Shown: piece by piece, positions 18,551 through 27,560 of the stretch | Layout: each line of letters opens with the position of its first letter | Position numbering within the stretch: the stretch's first letter is position 1 | NCBI RefSeq assembly: GCF_013387465.1 | Contig: NZ_VYGV01000028.1 | Span: forward strand, 363,743 to 427,742 | Length of the DNA stretch: 64,000 nt | Direction of reading: 5' to 3' | Source of the DNA: Hydrogenophaga aromaticivorans | GTDB taxonomy: Bacteria; Pseudomonadota; Gammaproteobacteria; Burkholderiales; Burkholderiaceae_C | Program-made: the position numbers and the translations under genes | Notes under the pieces: generated by a model | Seen by the model: only the letters and a program-made list of their open reading frames with translations | Database searches by the model: none | Told to the model about the DNA's origin: nothing

Positions 18551-18940
18551 ATGCGTCATTACGAAATCGTTTTGCTGATCCATCCGGATCAAAGCGAACA
18601 GGTTCCAGCCATGCTGGAGCGCTACAAGGGCATGATCACGGCCGGCGGCGGCAAGATCCACCGCGTTGAAGATTGGGGCCGTCGCCAGATGGTTTACCAG
18701 ATCAACAAGCTGTCCAAAGCCCACTACCTGTGTGTCAACATCGAGGCCGATCAGGCTGTGATGGCTGAACTGGAGCACGCCTTCAAGTTCAACGACGCCG
18801 TGCTGCGCCACCTGACCGTGCTCAAGAAGAAAGCCGAAACCGGCCCTTCGAGCATGATGAAGTCGGTCGAGCGTGAAGAAGCCCGCAAGCTTCAACAGCC
18901 CGCCCACGGCAACCAGGAACAGCGAGTCCAGGCCGCCTGA
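18551..18940 (+). CDS. rpsF: 30S ribosomal protein S6
   Basis: A 129-residue bS6 protein that binds S18 on the 30S platform. The fold begins MRHYEIVLLIHPDQSEQV and contains the conserved segment RRQMVYQINKLSKAHYLCVN. An AGGAG SD lies about 6 nt before the ATG. It is first in the classic rpsF-priB-rpsR-rplI operon, with a near-consensus promoter upstream. Confidence 0.97.
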   Translation: MRHYEIVLLIHPDQSEQVPAMLERYKGMITAGGGKIHRVEDWGRRQMVYQINKLSKAHYLCVNIEADQAVMAELEHAFKFNDAVLRHLTVLKKKAETGPSSMMKSVEREEARKLQQPAHGNQEQRVQAA

Positions 18941-18948
18941 TCCCGGGC

Positions 18949-19251
18949 GTGTCATCGTCAGCGGTCAACCGGTGTCAATTGTCCGCCGTGGTGGTGCAGG
19001 TTCAGAGCCTGCGCTACACACCGGCAGGCATCCCGGCCGTCAACCTCGTGCTGGAGCACGAGTCAACGGTCACCGAAATGGACACCCCGCGACTGGTGAA
19101 ACTGCAACTGAGGGCTGTGGCCTTCGGTGCCCAGGCTGAAACACTGTCCCGACAGGGACTTGATTCGGTTTGTGAGTTTCACGGTTTTCTGGCGAATGCA
19201 CGCAACGGCAAAGGCGTCGTGTTTCATATCCAAGATTTCAGCAAGACATAG
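18949..19251 (+). CDS. priB: Primosomal replication protein N
   Basis: A 100-residue OB-fold single-strand DNA-binding protein that works with PriA in replication restart. The segment TPAGIPAVNLVLEHES and the C-terminal end VVFHIQDFSKT match PriB. It appears to start with GTG at 18949, 8 bp after the rpsF stop; no ATG precedes the conserved N-terminal strand. It lacks a clear SD, so its translation probably depends on rpsF, keeping it below ribosomal-protein levels. Confidence 0.92.
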   Translation: MSSSAVNRCQLSAVVVQVQSLRYTPAGIPAVNLVLEHESTVTEMDTPRLVKLQLRAVAFGAQAETLSRQGLDSVCEFHGFLANARNGKGVVFHIQDFSKT

Positions 19252-19263
19252 GAAAGGCCCATC

Positions 19264-19545
19264 ATGGCTGCACCGAAACGTTTCAACAAAGACAAGCGCC
19301 CCAAGCGCAACACCCAATCGCTGCTGTTCAAGCGCAAGCGCTTCTGCCGCTTCACCGTGGCGAACGTCGAAGAAGTCGACTACAAGGACATTGATGTCCT
19401 GCGTGACTTCATCGCCGAAAACGGCAAGATCATCCCCGCGCGCCTGACCGGCACCCGCGCCTTCTACCAGCGCCAGGTCAACACGGCCATCAAGCGCGCA
19501 CGCTTCCTGGCCATGCTGCCTTACAGCGACCAGCACCGCGTCTGA
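19264..19545 (+). CDS. rpsR: 30S ribosomal protein S18
   Basis: A 93-residue bS18 protein. The hallmarks are FKRKRFCRFT, the segment VDYKDIDVLRDFI, and the C-terminal KRARFLAMLPYSDQH. An AGGAAAGG SD lies upstream. It is third in the rpsF operon and pairs with S6 on the ribosome. The single Cys in RFCRF is not part of a full zinc site. Confidence 0.97.
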   Translation: MAAPKRFNKDKRPKRNTQSLLFKRKRFCRFTVANVEEVDYKDIDVLRDFIAENGKIIPARLTGTRAFYQRQVNTAIKRARFLAMLPYSDQHRV

Positions 19546-19558
19546 AAGAGAGCCTGAC

Positions 19559-20011
19559 ATGCAAATCATCCTGCTCGACAAAGTTGTCAATCTCGGCGCC
19601 CTGGGCGATGTGGTCAAGGTCAAGGACGGCTACGCCCGCAACTTCCTGATCCCGTCCGGTCGTGCCCGCCGCGCCACGCAAAACGCCATCGCCGAATTCG
19701 AAGCCCGCCGCGCGGAACTCGAAAAAGTGGCGGCTGCCAAGCTGGCTGAAGCCCAGGCCCTGGGTGAAAAGCTGGCTGCTGTGACCATCAAGCTGTCGCA
19801 AAAAGCCGGTGTGGACGGTCGCCTGTTTGGCTCCGTCACCAACCACGACGTGTCCGAAGAGCTGAACAAGCAAGGTTTCTCTGTGGCCAAGTCGCAAGTT
19901 CGCATGCCCAACGGTCCGTTGAAGAACGCGGGTGACTACACCGTGAGCGTCAACCTGCACACCGACGTCACCATCGACGTCGCTGTTTCGGTGCTCGGCG
20001 AAACCGCCTGA
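19559..20011 (+). CDS. rplI: 50S ribosomal protein L9
   Basis: A 150-residue bL9 protein with the N-terminal rRNA-binding fold (MQIILLDKVVNLGALGDVV, GYARNFLIP), the long connecting helix rich in Ala/Glu, and the C-terminal domain (GVDGRLFGSVTNHDV). GAGAG precedes the ATG by about 8 nt. It is last in the operon and followed by a terminator at 20056. Confidence 0.97.
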   Translation: MQIILLDKVVNLGALGDVVKVKDGYARNFLIPSGRARRATQNAIAEFEARRAELEKVAAAKLAEAQALGEKLAAVTIKLSQKAGVDGRLFGSVTNHDVSEELNKQGFSVAKSQVRMPNGPLKNAGDYTVSVNLHTDVTIDVAVSVLGETA

Positions 20012-20055
20012 TCGCCCTCATCCATCCCGGCAGTTCGCTGCCAGGGATGGAACAG

Positions 20056-20086
20056 AAGCCGCCGCCTTCGGGTTGGCGGCTTTTTT
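20056..20086 (+). terminator. Rho-independent terminator of the rpsF-rplI operon
   Basis: AAGCCGCC (20056-20063) pairs with GGCGGCTT (20075-20082) and leads into TTTTTT. Confidence 0.85.
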
Positions 20087-20225
20087 GTTTCCTGCGCTGC
20101 GTCCCGCCCATCGGCTGGAGCGACTTGTCCCACGAAATCCTCCGCCTTTGCACCGGTTGTCCACAGGTTTGTCCCATGACACCCGGACGGCCGCGACGTA
20201 CCATTGAAGGTCCTTCAGGAAAGCC

Positions 20226-21656
20226 ATGTCCACCGCATTCTCCAGTCCCCTTTCTTCGTTTGACGCCGGTCTTGACGAGGTCGATTTCGGTGCCGACCGG
20301 CAGATCGCCCAGTTGCGCGTTCCACCGCATTCCATCGAGGCCGAATCCAGTGTGCTGGGCGGCCTGCTGCTCGACAACCACGCCTGGGACCGCGTGGCCG
20401 ATCTGGTCAACGATTCCGACTTCTACCGCTACGAACACCGTCTGACGTATTCCGCCATCGCCTCGCTGGTCAACGCCAGCAAGCCGGCCGACGTGGTCAC
20501 GGTGTTCGAGCACCTGCAGAACCTGGGCAAGGCCGACGAGGCCGGTGGCCTGGCCTACCTGAACTCGCTGGCGCAATACGTGCCCAGCGCAGCCAACATC
20601 CGCCGCTACGCCGAGATCGTGCGCGAACGCGCCATCCTGCGCAAACTGGTCGCTGCCAGCGACGAAATAGCCACCGCGGCCTTCAACCCGCAAGGCCGGC
20701 AGGTTGCCAAGATCCTGGATGAAGCCGAGCAGAAGATCTTCAAGATCGGTGAAGAAGGCTCGCGCATGAAGGAGGGCTTCCAGGGCATGGACACGCTCGT
20801 GGTCGATCTGCTGGACCGCGTGCAGGAAATGGCCGACAACCCGATGGACGTGACGGGTGTGCCCACGGGTTTCATTGATCTGGATCGCATGACCTCGGGC
20901 CTGCAAGCGGGCGACTTGGTGGTGCTGGCGGCGCGTCCGTCGATGGGCAAGACGGCCTTCGCGATCAACATCGCGGAACACGTGGCGCTCAATGAAGGCC
21001 TTCCAGTGGCGGTGTTTTCCATGGAAATGGGCGCCTCCCAGCTCGCGGTGCGTATCGTTGGTTCCATCGGTCGCATCAACCAGGGCCACCTGCGCACCGG
21101 CAAGCTGACCGACGACGAATGGCCCCGCCTGACCGAAGCCATCGAGAAGCTGCGCAACGTGTCGCTGCACATCGACGAGACACCGGGCCTGACCCCCAGC
21201 GAACTGCGCGCCAACGCGCGGCGCCTCTCGCGCCAGTGCGGCAAGCTCGGCCTGATCGTGGTCGACTACCTGCAGCTCATGAGTGGCTCGGGTGCAGCCG
21301 GGGGGGACAACCGTGCGACCGAGCTGGGTGAAATCTCGCGGGGTCTGAAGATGCTGGCCAAGGAACTGCAGTGTCCGGTGATCGCGCTCTCCCAGCTCAA
21401 CCGCTCGGTCGAGCAGCGCACCGACAAACGCCCCATGATGAGCGACCTGCGCGAATCCGGTGCCATCGAGCAGGATGCGGACATCATCATGTTCATCTAC
21501 CGCGATGACTACTACAACCGCGAAACGTCCAAGGAACCCGGTGTGGCCGAGATCATCATCGGCAAGCAGCGTAACGGCCCCACCGGAGTCGTCAAACTGA
21601 CCTTCCTGAACACGCTCACGCGTTTCGAGAGTCTCGCTGGCGGCGGGGATTTCTGA
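20226..21656 (+). CDS. dnaB: Replicative DNA helicase DnaB
   Basis: A 476-residue hexameric 5'-3' helicase. The N-terminal collar domain begins after a variable stretch (VPPHSIEAESSVLGGLL, about 32-48). The RecA-type motor has Walker A ARPSMGKTAF with K242/T243, Walker B LIVVDYLQLM, and the downstream segment RESGAIEQDADIIMF. There is no intein, and length is normal for the family. The promoter presumably lies in the 214-bp gap after rplI, since a terminator separates them. A bidirectional terminator follows. Confidence 0.97.
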   Translation: MSTAFSSPLSSFDAGLDEVDFGADRQIAQLRVPPHSIEAESSVLGGLLLDNHAWDRVADLVNDSDFYRYEHRLTYSAIASLVNASKPADVVTVFEHLQNLGKADEAGGLAYLNSLAQYVPSAANIRRYAEIVRERAILRKLVAASDEIATAAFNPQGRQVAKILDEAEQKIFKIGEEGSRMKEGFQGMDTLVVDLLDRVQEMADNPMDVTGVPTGFIDLDRMTSGLQAGDLVVLAARPSMGKTAFAINIAEHVALNEGLPVAVFSMEMGASQLAVRIVGSIGRINQGHLRTGKLTDDEWPRLTEAIEKLRNVSLHIDETPGLTPSELRANARRLSRQCGKLGLIVVDYLQLMSGSGAAGGDNRATELGEISRGLKMLAKELQCPVIALSQLNRSVEQRTDKRPMMSDLRESGAIEQDADIIMFIYRDDYYNRETSKEPGVAEIIIGKQRNGPTGVVKLTFLNTLTRFESLAGGGDF

Positions 21657-21676
21657 TCCCGGTTCGCTGAACGCAA

Positions 21677-21710
21677 TAAAAAAGCCCGACTTCCGTCGGG
21701 CTTTTTTTTG
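21677..21710. terminator. Bidirectional terminator between dnaB and the PhoH gene
   Basis: AAGCCCGAC (21682-21690) - TTCC - GTCGGGCTT (21695-21703), with an A tract on the left and a T tract on the right. It can serve both convergent genes. Confidence 0.9.
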
Positions 21711-21722
21711 TGTGTCAGGTGG

Positions 21723-23513
21723 TTACAGCACTTCGGAAGCAAAGTCCGCCAGCCGCGAACGCTCGCCGCGCGCGAGCGTGATGTGGCCACCGTGCGGCCA
21801 GCCCTTGAAACGGTCCACCGCGTAGGTCAGGCCCGAGGAACCTTCGGTCAGGTAAGGCGTGTCGATCTGCGCCAGGTTGCCCATGCAGATGATCTTGGTG
21901 CCGGGGCCGGCGCGCGTGATCAGGGTCTTCATCTGCTTGGGCGTCAGGTTCTGCGCCTCGTCGATGATGACGTACTTGTTCATGAAGGTGCGCCCGCGCA
22001 TGAAGTTCATGCTCTTGACCTTGATGCGGCTGCGGATCAGCTCGTTGGTGGCGGCACGACCCCATTCGCCGGCGTTGCCGCCGTCGCCCTTGGCCAGGAA
22101 TTCCAGGTTGTCGTCGAGCGCGCCCATCCAGGGGCCCATCTTTTCTTCTTCGGTGCCGGGCAGGAAGCCGATGTCTTCACCCACGCTCACGGTGGCGCGG
22201 GTCATGATGATTTCGGTGTAGCGGCGGTCGTCCAGCACCTGGGTCAGGCCGCTGGCCAGCGCCATCAGCGTCTTGCCGGTGCCGGCCGTGCCGGCCAGGG
22301 TGACGAAATCGACCTCGGGGTCCATCAGGATGTTGAGCGCGAAGTTCTGTTCACGGTTGCGGCTGGTGACGCCCCAGACCGCGTTTTTCAGGTGCGTGAA
22401 GTCCTTGAGCGTCTTGAGGACCGCGGTCTTGTCCCGGATTTCGGTTACGCGGGCGTACAGCGAGGGTTCGCCGGGCGCTTCGAAGTACACAAACTGGTTG
22501 ATGTAGAACTGGCTCACCGCCGGACCGCTGACGCGGTAGAAGGTGTGGCTGCCGCTGGCCCAGCTCTCGATCGTCTTGCTCTGGCGGGTCCAGAAGTCCT
22601 GCGGCAGGGCCAAGGCACCGGCGTAGAGCAGTTCACCGTCATCCAGGGTCTTGTCGTTCTGGTAGTCCTCGGCGGCCAGACCCAGAGCGCGGGCCTTGAC
22701 CCGCATGTTGATGTCCTTGGACACCAGGATCACTTCGCGCTGCGGGTGCTTGTCGCGCAGGGCGTGCACAACACCCAGAATCTGGTTGTCGGCCTTGCCC
22801 TGGGGCAGGCTGGCGGGCAACTGGGCGTCCAGCGGTTCGGTCTGGAAGAACAGCAAGCCGCGCGCAGACAGGTGACCGGTGGCTGAGAGCTTGAGGCCGC
22901 GTGTCATGTCGCCGCCTTGCTGCGCGACCAGGGCATCGAGCGTGCGGCTGGTCTGGCGGCCGTTGCGGGCGACTTCCGTCATGCCCTTCTTGTGGCCGTC
23001 GAGCTCTTCGAGCACGATCATGGGCAGGAAGATGTCGTGTTCCTCGAAGCGGAACAGGCTCATCGGGTCGTGCAGCAGCACGTTGGTGTCCAGCACGAAC
23101 AAACGGGCCGGTCCGGTTGACCCGCCGGATTTGGCGCGCCCTGCGCGGCGGTTGCTGGCCACGGGCGAAGCGCGCGACACGGTCTCGCTGGCGACCGGTG
23201 GTTTGCCCGTTGGCTGAGGCGCACGGAATTCGACCGGTTGGCGCTCTGCAGCCGGGGTTGTGGGGGAGGGCGCCCGCGCGGCGGGTTGGGATGGCACAGG
23301 GGCCAATTCGGGCTTTCGCTCCCGGCCACGGGACCGTGTACCGGCTTTTGCAGTCGGCGCCTCGCTGGCGGGTGCCGCAGGAGCGGCACGCAAGGGGGTG
23401 GCCACGCGCTCGGGTTCCGGAGAAAAGCTGATCAACTCTTCAGATGCCCTGAGGCTGTAGGCATCGGAGGCAAGCAGGGCGGCGCGTTTGGAGGGTGCTG
23501 GAGGCAGTGGCAT
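21723..23513 (-). CDS. PIN-domain PhoH-family ATPase (PhoH2-like)
   Basis: A 596-residue protein. An N-terminal tail of about 135 residues, rich in Pro/Ala/Arg, looks disordered. It is followed by a PIN nuclease domain (about 138-260, LFVLDTNVLLHDP with the first acidic residue) and a C-terminal PhoH ATPase (about 350-590) with Walker A GTAGTGKTLMALA and Walker B YVIIDEAQNLTPKQM. PIN-PhoH fusions (PhoH2) are ATP-dependent, sequence-specific RNA-unwinding ribonucleases in mycobacteria; a similar RNA role is inferred. The ATG at 23513 gives the full tail, but a later start inside it cannot be excluded. It is transcribed towards dnaB and separated from bcp by a terminator. Confidence 0.9.
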   Translation of the reverse strand: MPLPPAPSKRAALLASDAYSLRASEELISFSPEPERVATPLRAAPAAPASEAPTAKAGTRSRGRERKPELAPVPSQPAARAPSPTTPAAERQPVEFRAPQPTGKPPVASETVSRASPVASNRRAGRAKSGGSTGPARLFVLDTNVLLHDPMSLFRFEEHDIFLPMIVLEELDGHKKGMTEVARNGRQTSRTLDALVAQQGGDMTRGLKLSATGHLSARGLLFFQTEPLDAQLPASLPQGKADNQILGVVHALRDKHPQREVILVSKDINMRVKARALGLAAEDYQNDKTLDDGELLYAGALALPQDFWTRQSKTIESWASGSHTFYRVSGPAVSQFYINQFVYFEAPGEPSLYARVTEIRDKTAVLKTLKDFTHLKNAVWGVTSRNREQNFALNILMDPEVDFVTLAGTAGTGKTLMALASGLTQVLDDRRYTEIIMTRATVSVGEDIGFLPGTEEEKMGPWMGALDDNLEFLAKGDGGNAGEWGRAATNELIRSRIKVKSMNFMRGRTFMNKYVIIDEAQNLTPKQMKTLITRAGPGTKIICMGNLAQIDTPYLTEGSSGLTYAVDRFKGWPHGGHITLARGERSRLADFASEVL

Positions 23514-23548
23514 GGAGGGCTTGGTGGTTCAGCGCTGGGCCGGAAAGC

Positions 23549-23580
23549 AAAAAGCCGCCGGGGAGACCGGGCGGCTTTTT
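23549..23580 (-). terminator. Terminator between bcp and the PhoH gene
   Basis: AGCCGCC (within 23553-23559) pairs with GGCGGCT (23570-23576) around a 10-nt loop. Runs of five A on the left and five T on the right make it usable on either strand; position suggests it ends the minus-strand bcp transcript. Confidence 0.75.
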
Positions 23581-23697
23581 GGGCTGCAGAAGGCAGAGAA
23601 AGAAGGGCGGGCGAAGGGTCTTCCCAATGTCATGAACCCATTATGCACGAGCCCTGTGACGGTCAAAATTCCGCCGCCACCGGCGGTGTGGTTAAGC

Positions 23698-24174
23698 TCA
23701 GACGGCCTTTTTCAATGTCTTGACAGCCTTCAGCACATCTTCGACATGGCCCGGCACTTTCAGGCCACGCCATTCCTGCTTGAGCACGCCATCGGCGCCA
23801 ATGAGGAAGGTGCTGCGTTCGATGCCCTTGACCTTCTTGCCGTACATGATCTTGTTCTTGACCACACCGAACATGTGGCACATCTTTTCTTCCGTGTCGG
23901 CGATCAGTTCGAACGGCAATTCAAGTTTGGTTTTGAAGTCATCGTGTGACTTCATGTTGTCGCGCGAGACGCCGAACACATGCGCACCAGCCTTGACGAA
24001 GTCTTTGTACTTGTCGCGGAATTGCATGGCCTCGGTGGTGCAGCCGGGTGTGTTGTCTTTCGGGTAAAAATACAGCACGACGGTCTGGCCGAGGTGAGTC
24101 TGGTTGCTGACTTTGATACCGCTGGTGGCCAGGGCTTCAAATTCGGGAATGGGTTTGTTGACAACGACTGCCAT
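23698..24174 (-). CDS. bcp: Peroxiredoxin of the PrxQ/BCP type
   Basis: A 158-residue thioredoxin-fold peroxidase reducing hydrogen and organic peroxides. The peroxidatic C45 lies in NTPGCTTEAMQF. The usual PrxQ resolving Cys five residues later is replaced by M50; another Cys (C98 in EEKMCHMFGV) could resolve instead, or the enzyme may work as a 1-Cys form. The ATG at 24174 is used because MAVVVNKPIPEF aligns with the family N-terminus; the longer reading adds unrelated sequence. It is downstream of the Mth938-like gene on the same strand and ended by the terminator at 23549. Confidence 0.93.
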   Translation of the reverse strand: MAVVVNKPIPEFEALATSGIKVSNQTHLGQTVVLYFYPKDNTPGCTTEAMQFRDKYKDFVKAGAHVFGVSRDNMKSHDDFKTKLELPFELIADTEEKMCHMFGVVKNKIMYGKKVKGIERSTFLIGADGVLKQEWRGLKVPGHVEDVLKAVKTLKKAV

Positions 24175-24352
24175 ACTGCGTGGACCCCTGACGTAAGTTG
24201 GTGGTGATTCGTTGGCTTCCCGTGTGCATCGAGCACGCCACGGGCGGCGTGCGCCCAATGGCTGTCAAAGCAGGAAACAATCCGGTATTTTACCCTGAAC
24301 AGCGTTGCCGGGCCGGGAATGGACCCGAATGGACCGCTCGGTACCCGGGTAT

Positions 24353-24733
24353 TCAGGTGCCAATCAGCAGGGCGGCCAGCACCCGCCGGCCTTCGCCAGC
24401 GAGGATGTTGTAGGTGCGGCAGGCCGCAAGGGTGTCCATGGTTTCCACGCCGATGCGCTGGTTGATCAGGCACTCCAGCATGCCTGGGCGCACGAATCGC
24501 AGGCGCGGGCCACTGCCAAACACCACCAGCTCGGGCTTCACCGGCGAGCAGCTCAGCAGTTGCTCGAAATGCGCGGGCTCGAGGTCTTCGAACCGCTCGC
24601 AGGCCCAAGGCAGCAATTCCCCGGACGACGCGAGGATGAGGCTTTGCGTGTGGCGCTGACCGTTGATCGCGATCCATCCATCGCCGTAAGCGTTGATGGT
24701 GTGCAGATCGGGCTTGTCAGCGTGCAGTTTCAT
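24353..24733 (-). CDS. Mth938-like (DUF498) domain protein
   Basis: A 126-residue single-domain protein. The motif PELVVFGSGPRLRF followed by GVETMDTLAACRTYNILAGEGRRV is the signature of the Mth938-like/DUF498 family, to which the mitochondrial complex I assembly factor NDUFAF3 belongs. Its bacterial role is not established. The ATG at 24733 is the first in frame and gives the standard length. It is divergent from alaA (24892). Confidence 0.85.
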   Translation of the reverse strand: MKLHADKPDLHTINAYGDGWIAINGQRHTQSLILASSGELLPWACERFEDLEPAHFEQLLSCSPVKPELVVFGSGPRLRFVRPGMLECLINQRIGVETMDTLAACRTYNILAGEGRRVLAALLIGT

Positions 24734-24891
24734 GGGGAAGTCGGGCGCAGGAATGGGGCGGAGCGTGCACGGATACGGTGAAGAACTGTGGTCAAATTGG
24801 AGGTTTTCCCTACAAGACGCACCGTAATATAGCGCCCAGCGCCATAGCCCGGCTCTCCACCTCTTTCTACGGCCCCCAAGCGGGAGGGACT

Positions 24892-26172
24892 TTGAAAACC
24901 ATCCAGAAATCCGCCAAGCTCGCCAACGTCTGCTACGACATTCGCGGTCCCATCATGGACGCCGCGCGCCAGATGGAAGAAGAGGGCCACAAGATCATCC
25001 GCCTGAACATCGGCAACCTGGCGGTGTTTGGTTTTGATGCCCCTGAGGAAATCCAGCAGGACATGATCCGCAACCTGCCGAACTCGGCGGGGTACTCGGA
25101 CAGCAAGGGCATTTTTGCGGCGCGCAAGGCGGTGATGCACGAGACGCAGAAACAGGGCGTCAAGGGCGTGACGCTGGACGACATCTACCTCGGCAACGGC
25201 GCCAGCGAGCTGATCGTGATGGCCACCAACGCGTTGCTCGACGATGGCGACGAGCTGTTGCTGCCATCGCCCGACTACCCGCTGTGGACGGCGGCGGTCA
25301 GCCTCTCGGGTGGCACGCCGGTGCACTACATGTGCGACGAGTCGAATGGCTGGATGCCCGACCTGGACGACATCCGCCGCAAGATCACCCCGGCCACCAA
25401 GGGCATCGTGGTGATCAACCCCAACAACCCGACCGGCGCGCTGTATTCCGACGAACTGCTCCAGGCGATCGTGGCGATTGCGCGCGAGCACGGTCTGGTG
25501 ATCTTTGCCGACGAGGTGTACGACAAGGTGCTCTACGACGGCGTGAAACACACGGCGCTGGGCAGCCTTTCGGAAGACGTGCTGACACTGACCTTCAACT
25601 CCTTGTCCAAGAGTTACCGCTCCTGCGGATACCGCGCAGGCTGGATGATCGTTTCGGGCGACAAGAAGCCGGCCAGGGACTACATCGAGGGCCTGAACAT
25701 GCTCTCGAACATGCGCCTGTGCGCCAACGTGCCAGGCCAGTGGGCGATCCAGACCGCACTCGGTGGTTACCAGAGCATCAACGACCTGGTGTGTGAAGGT
25801 GGTCGGCTGCGCCGCCAGCGCGACCTGGCCTACGAACTGATCACCGCCATTCCGGGCGTCAGCTGTGTCAAGCCGACAGCGGCGCTCTACATGTTCCCGC
25901 GCCTTGACCCGGCGATGTACCCGGTTGAAGACGACCAGCAGCTGTTCCTGGAGCTGCTGCAGGAAACCCGCGTGATGCTGGTGCAGGGCTCGGGTTTCAA
26001 CTACCCGGACAACCAGCACTTCCGCATCGTTTTCCTGCCGCACGAGGACGATCTGCGCGAAGCCATTGGCCGCGTGGCCAAGTTCTTCGAAGGCTGGCGC
26101 AAGCGCCATGCACCTGTGCACGCATCAATCGCCCCTGCAATGGGCAACACCGCCAGTCTGGCCGTTCCCTAA
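24892..26172 (+). CDS. alaA: Glutamate-pyruvate aminotransferase AlaA
   Basis: A 426-residue PLP enzyme of the class I aminotransferase family making alanine from pyruvate and glutamate. The sequence KLANVCYDIRGP, the GYSDSKGIFAARKA segment, the INPNNPTGA motif and the PLP lysine K240 in LSKSYRSCGYRAG all align with E. coli AlaA. The start is TTG at 24892: the SD GGGAGGG lies 5-6 nt upstream, and the protein then begins LKTIQKSAKLANV like AlaA, whereas the upstream in-frame ATG adds about 38 non-conserved residues. The C-terminus has an extra tail of about 20 residues (HAPVHASIAPAMGN). It precedes hom-thrC, a sensible amino-acid cluster. Confidence 0.93.
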   Translation: MKTIQKSAKLANVCYDIRGPIMDAARQMEEEGHKIIRLNIGNLAVFGFDAPEEIQQDMIRNLPNSAGYSDSKGIFAARKAVMHETQKQGVKGVTLDDIYLGNGASELIVMATNALLDDGDELLLPSPDYPLWTAAVSLSGGTPVHYMCDESNGWMPDLDDIRRKITPATKGIVVINPNNPTGALYSDELLQAIVAIAREHGLVIFADEVYDKVLYDGVKHTALGSLSEDVLTLTFNSLSKSYRSCGYRAGWMIVSGDKKPARDYIEGLNMLSNMRLCANVPGQWAIQTALGGYQSINDLVCEGGRLRRQRDLAYELITAIPGVSCVKPTAALYMFPRLDPAMYPVEDDQQLFLELLQETRVMLVQGSGFNYPDNQHFRIVFLPHEDDLREAIGRVAKFFEGWRKRHAPVHASIAPAMGNTASLAVP

Positions 26173-26236
26173 ACTGGGTGCCCTGGGCCATGGCATGGCC
26201 CGGCGCCGATATTTTTGAAGCCGAGAGTTAACAACG

Positions 26237-27559
26237 ATGAAACCGATCCAAGTAGGCCTGCTGGGCATAGGCACCGTGGGCAGCGGCACGTTCAACGTGC
26301 TGCAGCGCAACCAGGAAGAAATCAAGCGCCGCGCTGGCCGTGGCATTGAAATCACCATGGTGGCCGATCTTGATGTGGCGCGTGCGCAAAGCATCGTCGG
26401 CCCGGACGTGAAGGTGGTGAACGACGCGCGCGCCGTGATCGCCAACCCCGATATCGACATCGTGATCGAGCTGATCGGTGGCTACGGCATCGCCAAGGCG
26501 CTGGTGCTGGAAGCCATTGCGGCCGGCAAGCACGTGGTGACAGCCAACAAGGCTTTGCTCGCTGTGCACGGCACCGAGATCTTTGCCGCTGCTTCGGCCA
26601 AGGGTGTGATGGTCGCGTTTGAGGCGGCCGTGGCCGGTGGCATTCCCATCATCAAGGCGCTGCGCGAGGGCCTCACCGCCAACAGCATCCAGTGGATCGC
26701 CGGCATCATCAACGGCACGACCAACTTCATCCTGTCCGAGATGCGCGACAAGGGGCTGGACTTCGACGTCGTGCTCAAGGAGGCGCAGCGCCTGGGCTAC
26801 GCCGAGGCCGACCCGACCTTCGACATCGAGGGGGTGGATGCGGCGCACAAGGTCACGCTCATGAGCGCGATCGCTTTCGGCATCCCGGTGCAGTTCGACA
26901 AGGCCTACGTGGAGGGCATCACCCAGCTCGGCGCCACCGACATCAAATACGCCGAACAACTGGGCTACCGCATCAAGCTGCTGGGCATCACCAAGCGCAC
27001 CGACAAGGGCATCGAGCTGCGCGTGCACCCGAGCCTGGTGCCGTCCAAGCGCCTGATCGCGAATGTTGAAGGGGCGATGAACGCCGTGGTGGTGCAGGGC
27101 GACGCCGTGGGCACCACGCTGTATTACGGCAAGGGCGCCGGCAGCGAGCCCACCGCTTCGGCCGTGATCGCCGATCTGGTGGACATCACCCGCCTGCACA
27201 CCGCCGACCCGCTGCACCGCGTGCCGCACCTGGCGTTCCAGCCCGACGCCATGAGCGACCTGGCGGTGTTGCCCATGAGCGAGGTGGTGACGAGTTATTA
27301 CCTGCGCCTGCGCGTGGCCGACGAAGCCGGCGTGCTGGCCCAGGTGACGGGCCTGCTGGCCAACGCCGGCATCAGCATCGACGCGGTGCTGCAGCGCGAG
27401 GCCGACGAAGTGGGCGGCGAGGGCTCGACCCAGACCGACCTGATCATCCTCACGCACGACATCCGTGAAGGTGCCATGAACGACGTGCTCGCGCAGATGC
27501 AGGCACTGCCGAGCGTGCTCGCACCCATCACGCGGATTCGAAAAGAAGAACTGAACTGA
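26237..27559 (+). CDS. hom: Homoserine dehydrogenase
   Basis: A 440-residue monofunctional enzyme reducing aspartate semialdehyde to homoserine with NAD(P)H. It has the Rossmann motif GLLGIGTVGSG at the N-terminus, the catalytic segment with AGIINGTTNFIL, and a C-terminal ACT domain (YLRLRVADEAGVLAQVTG, about 355-430), which usually mediates threonine feedback inhibition. thrC starts 1 bp after its stop, so they form an operon. There is no fused aspartokinase. Confidence 0.96.
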   Translation: MKPIQVGLLGIGTVGSGTFNVLQRNQEEIKRRAGRGIEITMVADLDVARAQSIVGPDVKVVNDARAVIANPDIDIVIELIGGYGIAKALVLEAIAAGKHVVTANKALLAVHGTEIFAAASAKGVMVAFEAAVAGGIPIIKALREGLTANSIQWIAGIINGTTNFILSEMRDKGLDFDVVLKEAQRLGYAEADPTFDIEGVDAAHKVTLMSAIAFGIPVQFDKAYVEGITQLGATDIKYAEQLGYRIKLLGITKRTDKGIELRVHPSLVPSKRLIANVEGAMNAVVVQGDAVGTTLYYGKGAGSEPTASAVIADLVDITRLHTADPLHRVPHLAFQPDAMSDLAVLPMSEVVTSYYLRLRVADEAGVLAQVTGLLANAGISIDAVLQREADEVGGEGSTQTDLIILTHDIREGAMNDVLAQMQALPSVLAPITRIRKEELN

Positions 27560-27560
27560 G

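Noticed and set aside
24798..24831. Promoter TTGGAG/TAATAT upstream of alaA
   Set aside because: Spacer of 22 bp is too long for sigma-70.
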